From the NCBI RefSeq assembly GCF_901709675.1, contig NC_051094.1:5607001-5671000 (forward strand): a stretch of DNA of 64,000 nucleotides. The letters are read 5' to 3'. Each line of letters begins with the position of its first letter. The first letter of the stretch is position 1. A model generated the notes under the pieces. That model did no database searches. It was not told the origin of the DNA and saw only the letters and a list, made by a program, of their open reading frames with translations. The DNA is from Syngnathus acus (lineage: Eukaryota; Chordata; Actinopteri; Syngnathiformes; Syngnathidae). This document shows positions 10,385 through 26,660 of this stretch, one piece after another. Made by a program: the position numbers and the translations under genes.

Positions 10385-13300
10385 TGAAAAACACATAGAA
10401 AAAGATCATATACAAGACAATAAATAAAAAAGAGACAGAACAGTTTGGGTTAAGCTATGCAACTTTTTGCATTGTCATTAGTAATAAATACAGTACAAAA
10501 ATCCACCCAGAGTGAATCTAAAGGTTCTTTTTTTTTTTTTGTCTCCACAATATTCATCACTGATCAATGTTATTCTTCATTATGATTTAGCTATTGCTTT
10601 CATATTATTGATGATACATACTTCTACTTCTCTATAAAATACTCAAGATCATAAAACATTGCGCGGTTACAGCAAAACAGCAGTGTGTTGTACAAAGATG
10701 GCCACTTCCCTTTTTCACTGGCAGGTTAATAATAATCATCAGAATCCACATTGTTTGTCTTTTTGTCATTTTCTCATTGTTGTTTACTGTCAGCAGCAAA
10801 GAAAGGAATATTCAAGAAGGTATACAGCATCATATGAAAGACATCTAAACAGAGCTACTCCCACATACACATAGGAAAACCTGAGAAGGACATGCATTGA
10901 AAAAGCTTGTGCTTTCAAAGTTCTACTGTTTCCTCGGCTGGACTTTATTTAATACTATGGCTACGCTCCGCTTGGCTCGGGAGCAACACACGAGGGTACA
11001 CTGTGGCAGGCGCGCGGGCTAAGCTCAGTGAGAGCACGCAAATAGTCATTCGAAAATGCTAAACCAACAAAAATAAAACAATCAGAAGAAATAGTCAAGA
11101 CCAGCCAGCCAGCTTCATTCAATTCCAATATTGAGTTTTCCCTTTTTTGTTTTTTTTTAATCTCCAAAAGAGTTATTAGCATTGAGAGGACAAGCACACT
11201 GAAAAGTTAGCTTATTACATCCACACTCCATTTATAGTTGTGTTTTTATTTTAAATATATATTTGTCGATGATGGCTCAAGTTAGCATGTTAAGTGAAAT
11301 ACAACCCCCGCTGGAAATACACCAAGCAAAACAGCCAGCAATACGTAGGGCAACACGAGGCCTCGGGATCCAGATATGAGTGTCAGCAATGTGGAGTCAA
11401 AAAACAATTACCAAGCAGCATCGTATGGCAAAAAGAGCGATTACTAAGACAAAACGTGTCTCCGATCAAAAGCAGGGAAAGCTAAAGGGAATGTCATCTA
11501 GTTCAACAGCACCATGCTGGTGTCAAAAGTGTAAGATGTGTCATTGTTTTCTTTTATTTTGGGGGGGGGGGGGGGTAATAATAATAAAATCATAATCACA
11601 CAGACGGCATGCAGAAGCATCCCCACCGACCCAATGCATAATGAGGTATTCTTTTTTTTTGTCATACTTTTTGTCTTATTTTAAATAAATATATCCATTG
11701 AATTGCAAAGTTATGAGACATTAAATATTCCACCACGATAGCTAGCTAGCTACAGTTAGTAATAAATAATGATTGTTAAATACTTAAGGCATCTTTAAAT
11801 CACAGCATTCTATGTGAACTAGCAGAACCTCCCGTTATTTTAGCACATTTTTTTGTTTGTTTTTCATTTTTGGATGGAGGTCTCGCATGAAAACACAATC
11901 AAGTTATTCTGCGATAACAATCAAGCAGTGCTAGTGCCACGCTGATGGGGGTTACTTTTATGCCTTTTGTGTTCTTGGAATTCCGACGTGGCCCTATCAC
12001 TTCTTGGTAGGGAACGCACAGGGAAGTGTGAAAATATTTGGATTCCAACCAAAACACAAACCCCGAAGACAAGAAGAACCCACACACGCCACCAAAACAA
12101 ACGCAAAAACAGGCAACTCCACATGGTAGTGCATTTACAAAAAAAGAAAGAAAAAAGAAAAAACACACGCTACATTACCATAAATGTTTTGTCTTTTTTT
12201 GCAGTGTTGCAGCAATTTTTCTTCACTGTGGTTAACATGGACATGGAACAGGTGAAGGGTATTAGTACCATGTCATGGCATGTCAACTAAAAAATGGCAA
12301 GACAATTAAGAACAATTGTTTGGTTGTTGTTTTCTTTCAAAATGGATGGCTTTTAATCCCTTTCGTCCTAAGACTACATGCATCTAACTCACACACACAC
12401 ACAGGCTATCACAGTATAACCACGAAGGAATTGAGCATTCAAACTAACGCAGGCAAACTAGTGTCTTGTTGTTTTGTTTTCCCCTACAACACCACTTGCA
12501 TGTGAGTGGGCGCAACTGAAACTGAAATGGGCACACAAATTGCAACAAAATTAAAAATCATACAAAAAGTCACATGTGCTTGTTCGGTAGGCAATAAGGT
12601 TCTGAGAAATGTCACTCATCTCGAGGCAAGATGGCGGAGTTGCTGTCACACACGGTGCCCGTAGAAGGGATTGGTGTCTGAGTGCGCGTGTGTTGAAGAG
12701 GATCGGGTGGGGGGGCACACGGGGGTCCCTGCGTCTACTTTGCACCACTACGACCACGTTGAGCACGACACGGCTCACAAGCCTGGTACACAAGCATGCA
12801 CATCTGATGATGGAGGCCGGTCAGTGGGGGCGTTGCCCCCGGCGCCCACTATGACACAACACACACGTCACTGGAAGCCATGCCTGTAGTTAGCCGCATT
12901 AGCGTGGATGGCGTCTACAGTGTTCCCCCGCTGGATTGTGGTTCACAACCCTGCTATATAATATGACGCGATTGTAGGATTTCACAGGAAAGGCTGAATT
13001 TAAAGTTGCGCTCCTTCGGTGTGATGCCACGTTTAGCCGCAACATGTCTAGAAGAGGATGTCCGATAATATTTGTTGCTTGAGAGCAGAGAGAATATACC
13101 CTAGTGAGTATTGTTGCTGCTCAGTGTTAAAGTCACAGTTTTTACTGTAACATGTCTGCTAATTTCAGTTAGCACGTATATAGCCTTTTCAATTAAATGT
13201 TAGCATTAAGCTAGCAGACTTTTCATTCGATGAAATGACATGGTTTGGTTGGTTTTGCATGAAAAGTTCAAATCTAAGGTTTGGTTGTCTTTGTTTTGTG

Positions 13301-14294
13301 GCTCTGTCTGAGAGCAAACATCAGCTGCGAGTAGCAAATACAGCTGAAGCAAGCATGCTCTGCCTCTCATTTTTAGAAAAATGCAAGCAAGTCAGTGAAA
13401 AATTGTAGGGCATCAGAATCATCCATTGTTTAAAGTGATGTTACACAATAGTTTCCCATTTCTTGACAGCAGACATTGAGATGTCAAAAAAAAAAAATAT
13501 ATATAATCTCTGAAAAAATGCCATATGTCAATCAGGTGGATTTTTACCAATTGGGGGTGGTTATGGAACGTATCCCCCGTGAAAAAACGAGGGTTCATTG
13601 TAAATCCAAAAGAAACACAACACACAAGAGGGGTGGGGGGGTGTTGTCCGCTATTTTTGGCCTTTGTACATACAACGCACGCGATTAGCCTCCCCCACCC
13701 GGTTTTCTAACCGTGGGCTATCTGACACTCTCAAGTTGCTACACAACACTGTTACTCGGTAAATACTCAATCAGTACTAGAGCACACCACAAGCGTCGGG
13801 CTACACACCAATCATGCTTTTGTGTAGTAATGTTCTGTACAGATGTGCTTGTGTGTGTATGTGTATGTGGAGTGTGGGGGGTGCATAGAGCATGACTCAG
13901 CACATCAGTCTATGGCCGCACCCGCCCTTGTCTTGTCCATCCATCCATCCATCCATCCATCCATCCATCCATCCATCCATCCATCCATCCATCCATCCAT
14001 CCATCCATCCATCCATCCATCCACCCACCCACCCACCCATCCATCCATCCATCCATCCATCCATCCATCCATCCATCCATCCATCCATCCATCCATCCAT
14101 CCCAGTCTTAAAACTGTGTCCACCGCATGCATCCCTGCTTGTGTCTGAGTGTGTGTGTGTGCTTTGTTATTTTCCTACCCTTGCCCCCTTGCCCTCCTCC
14201 CACTAACAAGAGGGGAAGTGAGGAGGCACCCCACAAATCCCAAGAAGGGGATAGAGTGGAGGATCATGAGGCTTGCGTGCGGCAGGAGCGGCTA
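10385..14294 (-). other. Probable ark2c 3' UTR / non-coding stretch
   Basis: No open frame here resembles a protein, and the stretch is AT-rich with simple repeats. It contains a 15-base G run at 11561-11575 and the 166-bp TCCA tract at 13937-14102. A YY1-like AAGATGGCGGA sits at about 12628. It lies directly downstream of the ark2c stop on its strand, so 3' UTR is the simplest reading, but transcript data would be needed to set its end. Confidence 0.4.
13937..14102. repeat. (TCCA)n microsatellite, about 166 bp
   Basis: Near-perfect CCAT/TCCA tetranucleotide array with an internal block of CCAC variant units at about 14021-14038. Open frames of SIHP (plus) or MDGW (minus) repeats are artefacts of the tract. 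It starts about 190 bases past the ark2c stop codon, so ark2c mRNA may carry a UGGA repeat. Confidence 0.95.
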
Positions 14295-17200
14295 TCAACT
14301 GTCGGGGTTGAGCTGGGTTTCAATGTCCACTCTGCAGATGGGGCACTTCCGGCTGGTCGCCAGCCATTGGTCGACGCACGCCTGGTGGAACAGGTGCATG
14401 CAGGGTAATCTCCTAAAAACACACATCAGACCAGTGGAGTCAACCTCAAAGCCATCGTCAGATGGCAAAGCCTGTTGAAATGCACCGGTACCTGACGTCC
14501 TCTCCGTCCTCCAGCATGGACAGACAAATGGTGCACTTCTCGTCTGTGTCCAGTTCCTCGTCGTCCAAACACATCTTCAGGTCTTGGGGGAATCTCTGCA
14601 ACACCAAAACTCTTCGTCATTTCATGTGTGTGTGTGTGTGTGTTTGTTTTAGCCTATGCCAGACTGAGCGGGGGAAAAATGGTTGAAAAAGACTCAATGA
14701 TGTCTTCTATGAGCCAAATGATGTGACACTCTTCTCCAAGTATTTGGGTCACGTTGGCTATATGCGCTTATTAAAATTCACTGGAATGAGTCATCCCTCA
14801 CGGTGATATGGAGCAGTCTGCAATCTGCACGGCGGTCTCACTTAAGTCTGCTGCTGGAAACGAGTTTGACCGTGGAGCTCATTTCCATACAGTACGCTTA
14901 CCTTCTTGTACTTGTGGGGAAAAGTAAATCTCTCGATGGTGGTCTGGACCGCGCCACGATTCACGCTGCCCAGTCGGTCTTCCAGCTGCAAAAGTTCCTG
15001 TTTAAAAAAAACATGGGCACAGCATGAGAATTTGCAAATGTTATATTTGTTGACTAGATGGGATGCGGGGGGGAATTGTCACGTGGCAAAATATTGAGTG
15101 CACGAAAGATTGAAGTGCTTTGCCGCAAACAGCAGAGCCTGCGAGAAATTCCGGTTTTGGTTTGTTGCTTAAACAGAAGGAGAAAAGTCAAACACAACAT
15201 AAAAGTTTGAAGGTTGAGTGTGAATAAGTGGGGGCGGTAGCAATTGACAACTTGGCAGCAAACAACATAGTTGAACAGTTTAACGGGCTGCGAGAGGAAT
15301 CCAAACAAAACTTTGCACATTCTTTCTGTTCTATGTTGCCCTTTATGTCTTACGAGGATTATGATAGACTTTACAATGGATTTTCTTTATTTATCAAAGA
15401 AATTTGACTTTCACGATACCTCAGTATGCGAGTGCAATCTTTGTGAAAGCTTTTAAGAAAGAAAAAAGAGGGGGGGCATGAATAGTGTTTTGCTCTAAAT
15501 AAATTAGACAGTCAAATTTGAGTTTCAGACTAATGGGAACTCCAGCAGCAGAATTGAAAATTGTCTATCTATATGCTGTGATATGTTTTGGTTTTAAATT
15601 TAAATTCAATATTTTGTCAATAATTTCATTCTAAAATCTGGATTTTTGTAGACTGAATAGAAAAAGGCTCTCAATCTTGTACCGGGAAAATGAATAGGTT
15701 CATCCAACACCCACCTCGTAGCTCTCCCTGACGGCAGACGCGTGGCGTGAGGGGTTGAGACTCTGTAGCGCCAGCAGGTGCAGCTGAGGGTACGGATAGT
15801 TTCGTATCTCGTGGACGACCTGGAAGAGGACGGCGGGGCGGGGTCAGTCCCTGAGGCTAAATGATGAATCGTCGAGATTGCAGCAGCTCACCACTTGCGT
15901 TGAGGCGCTGTTCCTGGGGAAGTGGTGCATCCTGGGAGATGTCAGGTAGTGCTGATAGTGCTGCGGCAGTGGGTGGATGTGGTACTGGTGTGGCGGGAGT
16001 CCGGTGTCTACACTTAGATCCCTAAGCAGAGGAAGTCAAAACTTTTAAGGTCCGTGGTGAGATAGTCAGCATAGAAATTTCGATGGATGTGTGCCATTAA
16101 GGGGCGTGGCCTAGTTGTGGCGTCAACAGCCCGAGTTGGGCCAGCTGGTATGTCTGTGTGTGAGCATCTCGCCGTGAGTTGTGGCCTACAGCAGATCCTT
16201 TCTAGTTTTGTCATTTTGTATTTGACTGTTTGTCTCATTTTTTAAAAAGTGCTTTGTGAATGTGGATCTCCTTGCAGGTTTGAGGACGTTGATTTGGGCT
16301 GCATGAGGACATAATTTTGGCGTGTGCTTTTCCTACCAGTCTGTGCCCTCGGCCAGGTAGCGGGGTTGCTGCACCACAGGCTGCGGTGGAACGTGCAGAG
16401 GCGGGGGGAACTCGTAGCCTGGACGCAGTCTGTGGGGCTGGTGAGGAACCCTCTCTGATGTGCGTCTACTGACACAAAAAGGGACACGTTTTATATTGAC
16501 TTCAATTAAGGTTCCTAAAACAATGCATTGCAACAAAGCCTGAATGTGGAGCATCGAAATTCTCTCGACCTAATATTGTGGTTTGGGCTCTTTGTAGCTT
16601 TGAGTTGTACCTGTTGGGTGGCAGGATGTGTCGATGCTGGGCCTCGAGGATCTGTTGCTGCAGGAGGTATTGCTGGTGTAATGCCTGAGGTAGGAAAGGA
16701 GGGGCGGGGATGTCCTGGAACTGGGGGGCGGGCATGGGGTTGAGGGGCGGGTGATGTAGCGGAGGTCCGTGCTGGTGGCCAGGAGGGGCCAGGTGGGGGT
16801 TGATGCCCGACTGCGGCTGGGGCATGGGGAAGTCCATGGGCAGCGGCGCCTGGGGGCCTAGCTGGAAGTGTCGGCAAGAGGTAGCATGGCTGTGCTGCTG
16901 CTGCTGTTGCCGGGTGAAATGGGATCCTGGGGGCGAAGTGAGGGGGGGAGAAGCAGAACACGTCAACACCCAAAATGAGCAGGAATTAATTCTGGGTGGA
17001 AAAAATGGCTGTCACTGTATATATACAAGATGTGTGTGTGTGTGAGTGTATAATGTGTGTGTGACATAGCATGTTAATGAAGCCCTACCTCATACCTACG
17101 GTGACAAAATGCTTCTGTGGGGGTGGGACAATGATGGATACCACAAGTGTCACCGAAACCAAACACCAAAATGTGCTCCGGCATGAAAATACACGAGCCG

Positions 17201-20200
17201 CCATTTCGGGATCCTTTCCTGTACTCTGAAGCGGACGAAGCTCTGAACTACCGTGGAACTAAGTGCAGACTTGACCCTTTCCTGGCTGCGCAGTAGAATA
17301 TAATATATATAAAAAATTATTTTATATTCTATGAAATGATCATGTGCCATTTTAGGCCTTACAAAAAAAAAATGGCACAAATCTCCAATAACGTCGTAAA
17401 GGTGGCGGTTCACGCATGTTGCTGTGGTTAAGGAAGACAACTTGATTTTGCAGTTGCACAGTATCAAAAGGCGAGTTGACGTTTTACTGATGTGAGGGGT
17501 TAGGTTCTTCCAACACTGGTATGACATATGGCTTTGAAATTCCCCCTAAAAAAATAAAAAATTGATCGCCCTCCAGGAATAGATGGGCTTCATCCTTTGC
17601 GTCGTACGTATTTCACTTTTTATGACACTCTAGTCACGCATTGTCAAATATCAGCATTTACAGTTAAGCCCTCTTTTCTCTCTCTCAATATTCAGTTTCC
17701 AGGAAAGAATTTGGCTGTTTTTTTTTTCTTTGAATATAAACTTGTCCCGACCACAACTATTTGGCGAGCGGTGCGCGCAGACAGTCGGAAGACAGCGGGC
17801 TTCCTTGTGCAGCCGCGTGTTTAATGCATTGCACGTGTTTCGAAAGGCTTTTTTTTTTTTTAACGGCATGAACATTAGTGACGTTCATTTGGCAGAGTTT
17901 AATCTTCTACAAAGACAATGTCATGTGCTTGTATTTTAATAGCTAGTTCATAATGCATTTTCTTTCACGAAGCGAGGAAATCAAAACGAACGGGTTGGTG
18001 ACTGCAGACAGGTAGCGACCTCGCAAGGCAGAGTTCAAAGGGGACGGGGGCACAGAGGACGTTTGGGGGGGGGGGTGACGGCCAACCACGAATGAGAGCA
18101 TTTAGGCTGGCACGGGCGCTGTGATGGAGGAAGCGTGGCGAATCGTCTATCTTTTGTCACAGCAGGAGAGGAGGTGGGTGAGGGTAGGGTGGAGGTGGGA
18201 CGAGGGGTGGTAGAGGGAAGACAATAAATGGAAATCAGCAAGAAGCACACTGAAGGTTAGGAAAAACACTATATTCTTTATTGAAAAATATTAGTAAATT
18301 GTGTTTTTGTTTCTCTCTCTTTTTTGTATATAAAAATCCATGCAACCAAAAATAAACCACATAGACCGAAGGCAAGGCCCACCATGCTCCGTATAGGGTT
18401 AAATAAAGGAACAAAAGCAGCATCCAATGAGCTACAGCACATGATTCAAGTACAGCAGGGTAACATCTTTGCTACAGAAAGATTACATTGGATTCTCACA
18501 GATCAATGTAGAGTCAAACCAAAAAAAAATAAATGAATCATAAAATGTGACCATGCATTGAAAAAGTACTATCAAGAGAGACCACAACCAAACAATAGAG
18601 ACGTTATTTACTAATAGAGAATCTCTTTTAGCAGTGCAGGAAAATAAGCATCCCTGTGAAATGGATAGCATTTTGGCCTTACGGTAGTTAGTGAGGGGGG
18701 GGCAGGGGGATTTTAGAAAGTGGTGAACCACCAGTGAGCTTGTTTTGCCTGCTGATACAGTGGAACCTCTCAAGTCAAAACGCTCGCTGCCTTCAAGCTT
18801 GAAAAGCGGTTCAGGAAAAATCAGCTTTCAATGTCCTGCTCTTTACAACACTCGTTCTAAAGTCAAAAGGCTCTCGTGTCAAAAAACACTTTTGCTCTGC
18901 TTTTCAGTCATCATAGTTACAGATGATCAGCAGTCATCATATCAAAGTTCTTTGTACCATTACTGTTTTTTTTTGGTGTGTTCGAGTAGCGGTTGTTTAA
19001 AGCTTGACAAGTTAGTTTTCCAACAGCTATGCTACTTGTTATGAGCTCATCTGATTAGCATTTAGCTGGCAGACATCTATGCTAATTGTTATTAGCTCCT
19101 CTGATTAACATTTAGCTGGCAGACATGTTAGTTGAAATAACATTTAGACATTTCATTCTCCTCGCATTAAATTTCAACTTTTTTTATTGCATTCCTATTA
19201 TGATAGCAAATCCCTTGAGTTTTCTTATTCTTCCAACAAAGGATATGGCGTAAAACTAACAACAAAAATACAAATTGAAGTTTTTTAACATGCTTTGAGG
19301 TTTTTGGATAGCAATGGACTAACTGCTATAAACTGGTCAAGTTGTAGTGTTATACTTGGATGACAGTCAAAGTTAATCTGACTTTGTATGAAACCAACAC
19401 TCGGAAGCACAAATACATTTCAAATGGGAAATGTTACGTTCCAAGCTAAACAAATTATAGTCACCGTAAAGAGAGCGCTCAACCTTTGAGGTACCACGGC
19501 ACTGGCAATATATTTTTTGGAGCTTGTTAAAAAAGAGACATAGGGCAAGCAGCCCTAACAATTCAGTGTGATTCAAAGGTTTGTTTGTTTTTTGCAAAAG
19601 GGGGAACAAAAGGAGTACACAAAATGGAGACAGTTATGGCAGGTTGTCGTGTGCAGGCGCAGTGTACCTTCATTCCATTCATTTCCAGCAGAAACTCCAA
19701 AGTCCAGCACACCCAAATTGATATAATTTCAAATTCCAAAATAATTTTCTTTGACAGTTCGAACCAGCATCTTGTACATCTTGCACCCCGTTATCCACCT
19801 ATAAGGGCGAACAAGGGGTGCCTTTGTTTTGTTGTACAATTATTGACTACATTTGTTAAAGCAGCAGTTTTTTGAAGTCTTATAATGACCCAAGTATTCA
19901 TGCTAATTTTGACTAGCCCGTCTATGGAATTTCACATTATATCCGATTAGTAATAAACAACATTTTAAAAGATTAAACTATGTTTGATTGCACATTTTGT
20001 GTTTAAATATATGATCGATTTCGATTCTCCCATGTTTTTGGTCCGTTTTAGAGTTAGTCAACTGGGAGTAAAAAATGCTCTCTCTATACTGCATCTTTTT
20101 GGTCAGTCCAGTTAGCTTACTGTTTTTCATTGTATTTAATGGCCATCACTGAAGGGCTTGTGTTGGACTTAGGAGATCCCATTGCACAGCGAAACGCTGA

Positions 20201-21657
20201 TTTTCGAATTGTCACATGAGAACATGTACACTGCACCTTGAGTGAAGAAAAAGGAGGATGAGCCAAATTCTGGTGTTCAACGATGCGAGTGCAGCCATTT
20301 TGGAAATCATGCAAAAATGTATCCACTTGACAGGAATTTACAGCATGTAGTCTATCAAAAGACTGGATGGGAGGTACACAATGACATTCCATTAAAAAAA
20401 GGAGCTACATATCCACTCGGGTGCTACAGCAAAAATTTGACAGAAACAAAAGACAAAAAGGTGCTCTGCTCTAAGATGTTAGCTATGTTGTTGTTTTTTT
20501 TTGTTTTTTTTAGTTGGCTTGACATGGTTGGAATACATCTTGAAGGAAGGAGGAGGAAGAGGAAGAGGAGGAGAGGGGGAGGGGTGTTTTTTTAATACCA
20601 ATGTCGTCTTCGGATGGAAAGAGGAAATGAAGAAGGGGTTCACAATACAGCTAAATGCAGAGAACAGGCAGAGGCCACGCCACACCACACAGCAGCAGAT
20701 GATCATTAGCTACACAATGGGGGGGACGACAAAGATCTGATAAATGCAGAATGTAGAGCCAGCCTCCATACTATGAAACAGGGAAATAAGAACAGAAATA
20801 AAAGCACAATGAAATCACTGATGCCACTGTTGTCAAATTAATTTTACACTGTAGCTTCACGTGTGCTTCTTTTTTTAGCCGCTCGCTCGCGTCTGTGCGC
20901 AAATAGTGTTGCAGCACTCCAAACATATAAGAAGCTGACAGTTTTCAGCAAATTGGATTTATTATATTTTCCAGAACCAATTCTCTTGCGTATCGATTAC
21001 CAATTTTGCCCACCGACGCAAAGAGTCATAAATAATCGCGGTGGCGAACGCAGATGATCTTCAAATGACATCATCCAGGCGCAGATAAAACGACTGCCTA
21101 GGGAAGGCTACGGCTATTTTGCAGTATTTTTACAGTGCAAACACACCAGCGCGTGTAAAATTAGAAGGTGCGCATTGCAATGTAACCCAAACGACACGAG
21201 CGGAAAATGGGTGGAACGAGCCACCGGGCTCTGTACGGGAATGTTGTTTGCACACAACAACCGGCGCTTGCCGATTCCTTTGTGACAATTGATTCTGCTT
21301 CAGGATGTAGCCAGCCCCCACACGAGCCTGCTAGCTTATCTCGAGTGCTAGTTTCTGGATTTTAATTAAAGCCAACTACGGGCGCTGAAACATATCAGTC
21401 GATGCTTTACGGTCAACGACGAACAAGGCAAAAACGTCAAATTGCATTTGGCGAGGAGTTTTGAGTGGAAACCACGAGCTAGCCGACGCGAGCTAAGCCA
21501 GCGGCTAATGGGAGCTAACTAGCCAACAGCTGCAGTGAATATTAAGATAAACAGGGCACATGTTTTAGCGTGCTTACCAACAAACCACGACCTTACCTCG
21601 GTTTCTTACTGAGCCGAATACGGGGAGAACCAAGTATCCGACATGCACCAACACCAT
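14295..21657 (-). CDS. ark2c: RING-type E3 ubiquitin ligase ARK2C (RNF165), complete
   Basis: Orthologue of ARK2C/RNF165, an Arkadia-like E3 that enhances BMP/TGF-beta-SMAD signalling. Eight coding exons on the minus strand: 21657-21597, 16926-16611, 16468-16337, 16021-15892, 15819-15715, 14997-14902, 14595-14492, 14412-14295; 1,062 nt, 353 aa (human 346). Exon 1 encodes [19 protein letters not shown]. Exon 2 carries a five-Gln run, [10 protein letters not shown] and a Pro/His/Gln-rich segment ending [20 protein letters not shown]. The conserved C-terminal half has [32 protein letters not shown] and the Arkadia-type region [11 protein letters not shown] just before the RING. The C3H2C3 RING reads [28 protein letters not shown], and the protein ends DS. 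Intron 1 is 4.67 kb, the other introns are 70-900 bp. The start matches the mammalian start exactly. Confidence 0.95.
16927..21596 (-). other. ark2c intron 1
   Basis: A 4.67-kb intron between the short first coding exon and the Gln/Pro-rich exon. No frame in it resembles a known protein. It holds an 11-base G run near 18065, the 50-bp tandem duplication at 19028-19126, and T-rich and AG-rich tracts near 20490-20590. The region right of about 21330 is G+C-richer with GCTAGC/AGCTAA motifs and may belong to the promoter or an alternative first exon. Confidence 0.6.
19028..19126. repeat. 50-bp direct tandem duplication
   Basis: GCTACTTGTTATGAGCTC at 19031 and GCTAATTGTTATTAGCTC at 19081 begin two copies that share CTGATTAxCATTTAGCTGGC and AGACAT at the same offsets, a 50-base period with a few mismatches. 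Located in ark2c intron 1. Confidence 0.8.
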
Positions 21658-22402
21658 CCTGGGATCCTTATCTTATGACACCGCTGGCTTATTTGGAGAA
21701 TGAGAGTGCGGTGGGAGAAGTAGCCCATGCGGATCTACATTCAGGCGGCTGGGCTGGCTAGCAGCGCGCGGGCCGTACAACCGAAGCGTCTGTCTCACCG
21801 ACTGACTCACTCACTAAATTGCTGTGCTGTACTGGAGCTCTGCGTCTATGCCTGCGCTCGACGGACTCGACTGCCTTGCCTGCCAGGTGATGACTGACAA
21901 AAGCAGACATGTCATTCTACGGAGCCGACCAAGGGGGCGCTGTTTCCTCGTGGCGTGACCTCGAGAGACCTACGATGGTAACTTTTATGCACACCAGATA
22001 ACGAAGACCATTTTAATCTAGAAGATTCTGGTAATTATACGCGTACATTTGATTTTTATATTATTATGATTATTACTGTTTATTGAATAATTTTATTTAG
22101 TTCAAATAAATCAAAACAGCTTCTCTGAGCCCAAAAATATTTAAAAAATTTTAAATTATAATTTGACGCTTCGATTGATAAAAAGCATGACATATTTGTG
22201 ATTACACCCTGTATTTCTTTTGTCTGCTGCCATTGCTTGCAGTACAATAAATACACCGACAGATAGCGGTATTGAGCTAAATCGGTCTGATGAAGTCGCC
22301 AGATAAATCGAAGAAGATGTCATTCAGCCATTACATTCTCCCTCAGCCAGGTCGAACCCGCTAGTGGTGGAGGACAGACAAGTCATTACCAAGCAAGCAA
22401 AA
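21658..22402. promoter_or_regulatory. Head-to-head spacer between ark2c and atp5f1a
   Basis: Only 745 bases separate the two start codons, which point away from each other, so the two promoters must lie here and may be shared. The ark2c side has CpGs and GC-rich blocks (21740-21960); the middle (22040-22200) is AT-rich. I see no TATA box at a convincing place for either gene. GCTAGC-rich clusters flank it (21330-21530 and 22719-22795). Transcription start sites cannot be fixed from sequence alone. Confidence 0.6.
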
Positions 22403-26011
<3,609 letters not shown>

Positions 26012-26107
26012 ACAGGTTTAGCACTTGATATTCAGTGCCCCCCCACCACCATTATGTACGTATGTGAACACGCTGAACGCCAAAACCTCCATGTACAGAT
26101 TTGTCCC

Positions 26108-26113
26108 AATAAA
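26108..26113 (+). terminator. atp5f1a: atp5f1a polyadenylation signal
   Basis: AATAAA 97 bases after the stop codon, giving a short 3' UTR typical of highly expressed housekeeping genes. Position and motif only. Confidence 0.7.
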
Positions 26114-26506
26114 TGTCTACAAACCTCTCGAGTTGATAATGTATTCTGATTGGCTCAACAAAATCTAGAATGCATATAGATCATTTCACAGCATTAGTGA
26201 TGAGTCCTGCTGTTCACAGTAGTAATCGGGAGAGTGGGGGTAGCTCCTTTTTGCTGTTTAAAGTATGTAAGGACCCATGTCATGTTGGAGTCATGTTTAA
26301 TATGAGAATAAATTGTGTAACAAATGAAAGTGGTTTTATATCTCTCGAGCACATGAAGGTTGAGTGGAAGATTTCCTATGAGGTTGAGATCTTTTTTTTT
26401 TTTTTTTAAATCGTGTATAATACAATCGCTTTGTGATCAGTGTATGTACAAATTATTTTAAATTAAAAAAAAAATACTAGGTAACTCCATTGTAGCATTA
26501 TAATGT

Positions 26507-26522
26507 CCAGCAGGTGGCAGCA
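26507..26522 (+). promoter_or_regulatory. CTCF-like motif
   Basis: CCAGCAGGTGGCAGCA closely matches the CTCF core (CCASYAGRKGGCA type). It lies just 3' of atp5f1a. Motif only; such sites are also dispersed by repeats. Confidence 0.45.
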
Positions 26523-26591
26523 TGTACAAATGTCATGGTATGAATATGCTCACTAATCATGATTAAGAATTTGTTTGAAAAAAACATAATA

Positions 26592-26660
26592 TACACTGGC
26601 CACATCATTAAGTACACCTACACAATTACAATAATTTGTATTTCAATGGAATCAGCTCTT
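26592..26660 (+). repeat. TTCATTAGGTACAC repeat family copy
   Basis: CACTGGCCACATCATTAAGT followed by ACACCTACACAATTACAAT matches the family end CTGGCCACTTCATTAGGTACACCTGCACAATCTAAT that I recall from fish genomes and that also appears at 38423 in this window. Confidence 0.5.

Noticed and set aside
12628-12640. YY1-type AAGATGGCGGA near 12.6 kb as a promoter
   Set aside because: No CpG-rich context, NRF1 or initiator nearby, and it lies in the probable ark2c 3' UTR; a single motif is not enough.
13937-14102. Regular direct repeats that might suggest a CRISPR array
   Set aside because: A 4-bp microsatellite with no unique spacers, in a vertebrate genome.
13843-14206. Long open frames of SIHP or MDGW repeats on both strands
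   Set aside because: They are translations of the TCCA microsatellite in all frames, with no coding signature; the same occurs at 41140-41629.
20242-20595. 117-codon open frame in ark2c intron 1
   Set aside because: Low-complexity Lys/Arg/Gly end from a GGAAGA-rich tract and no similarity to any family I know.
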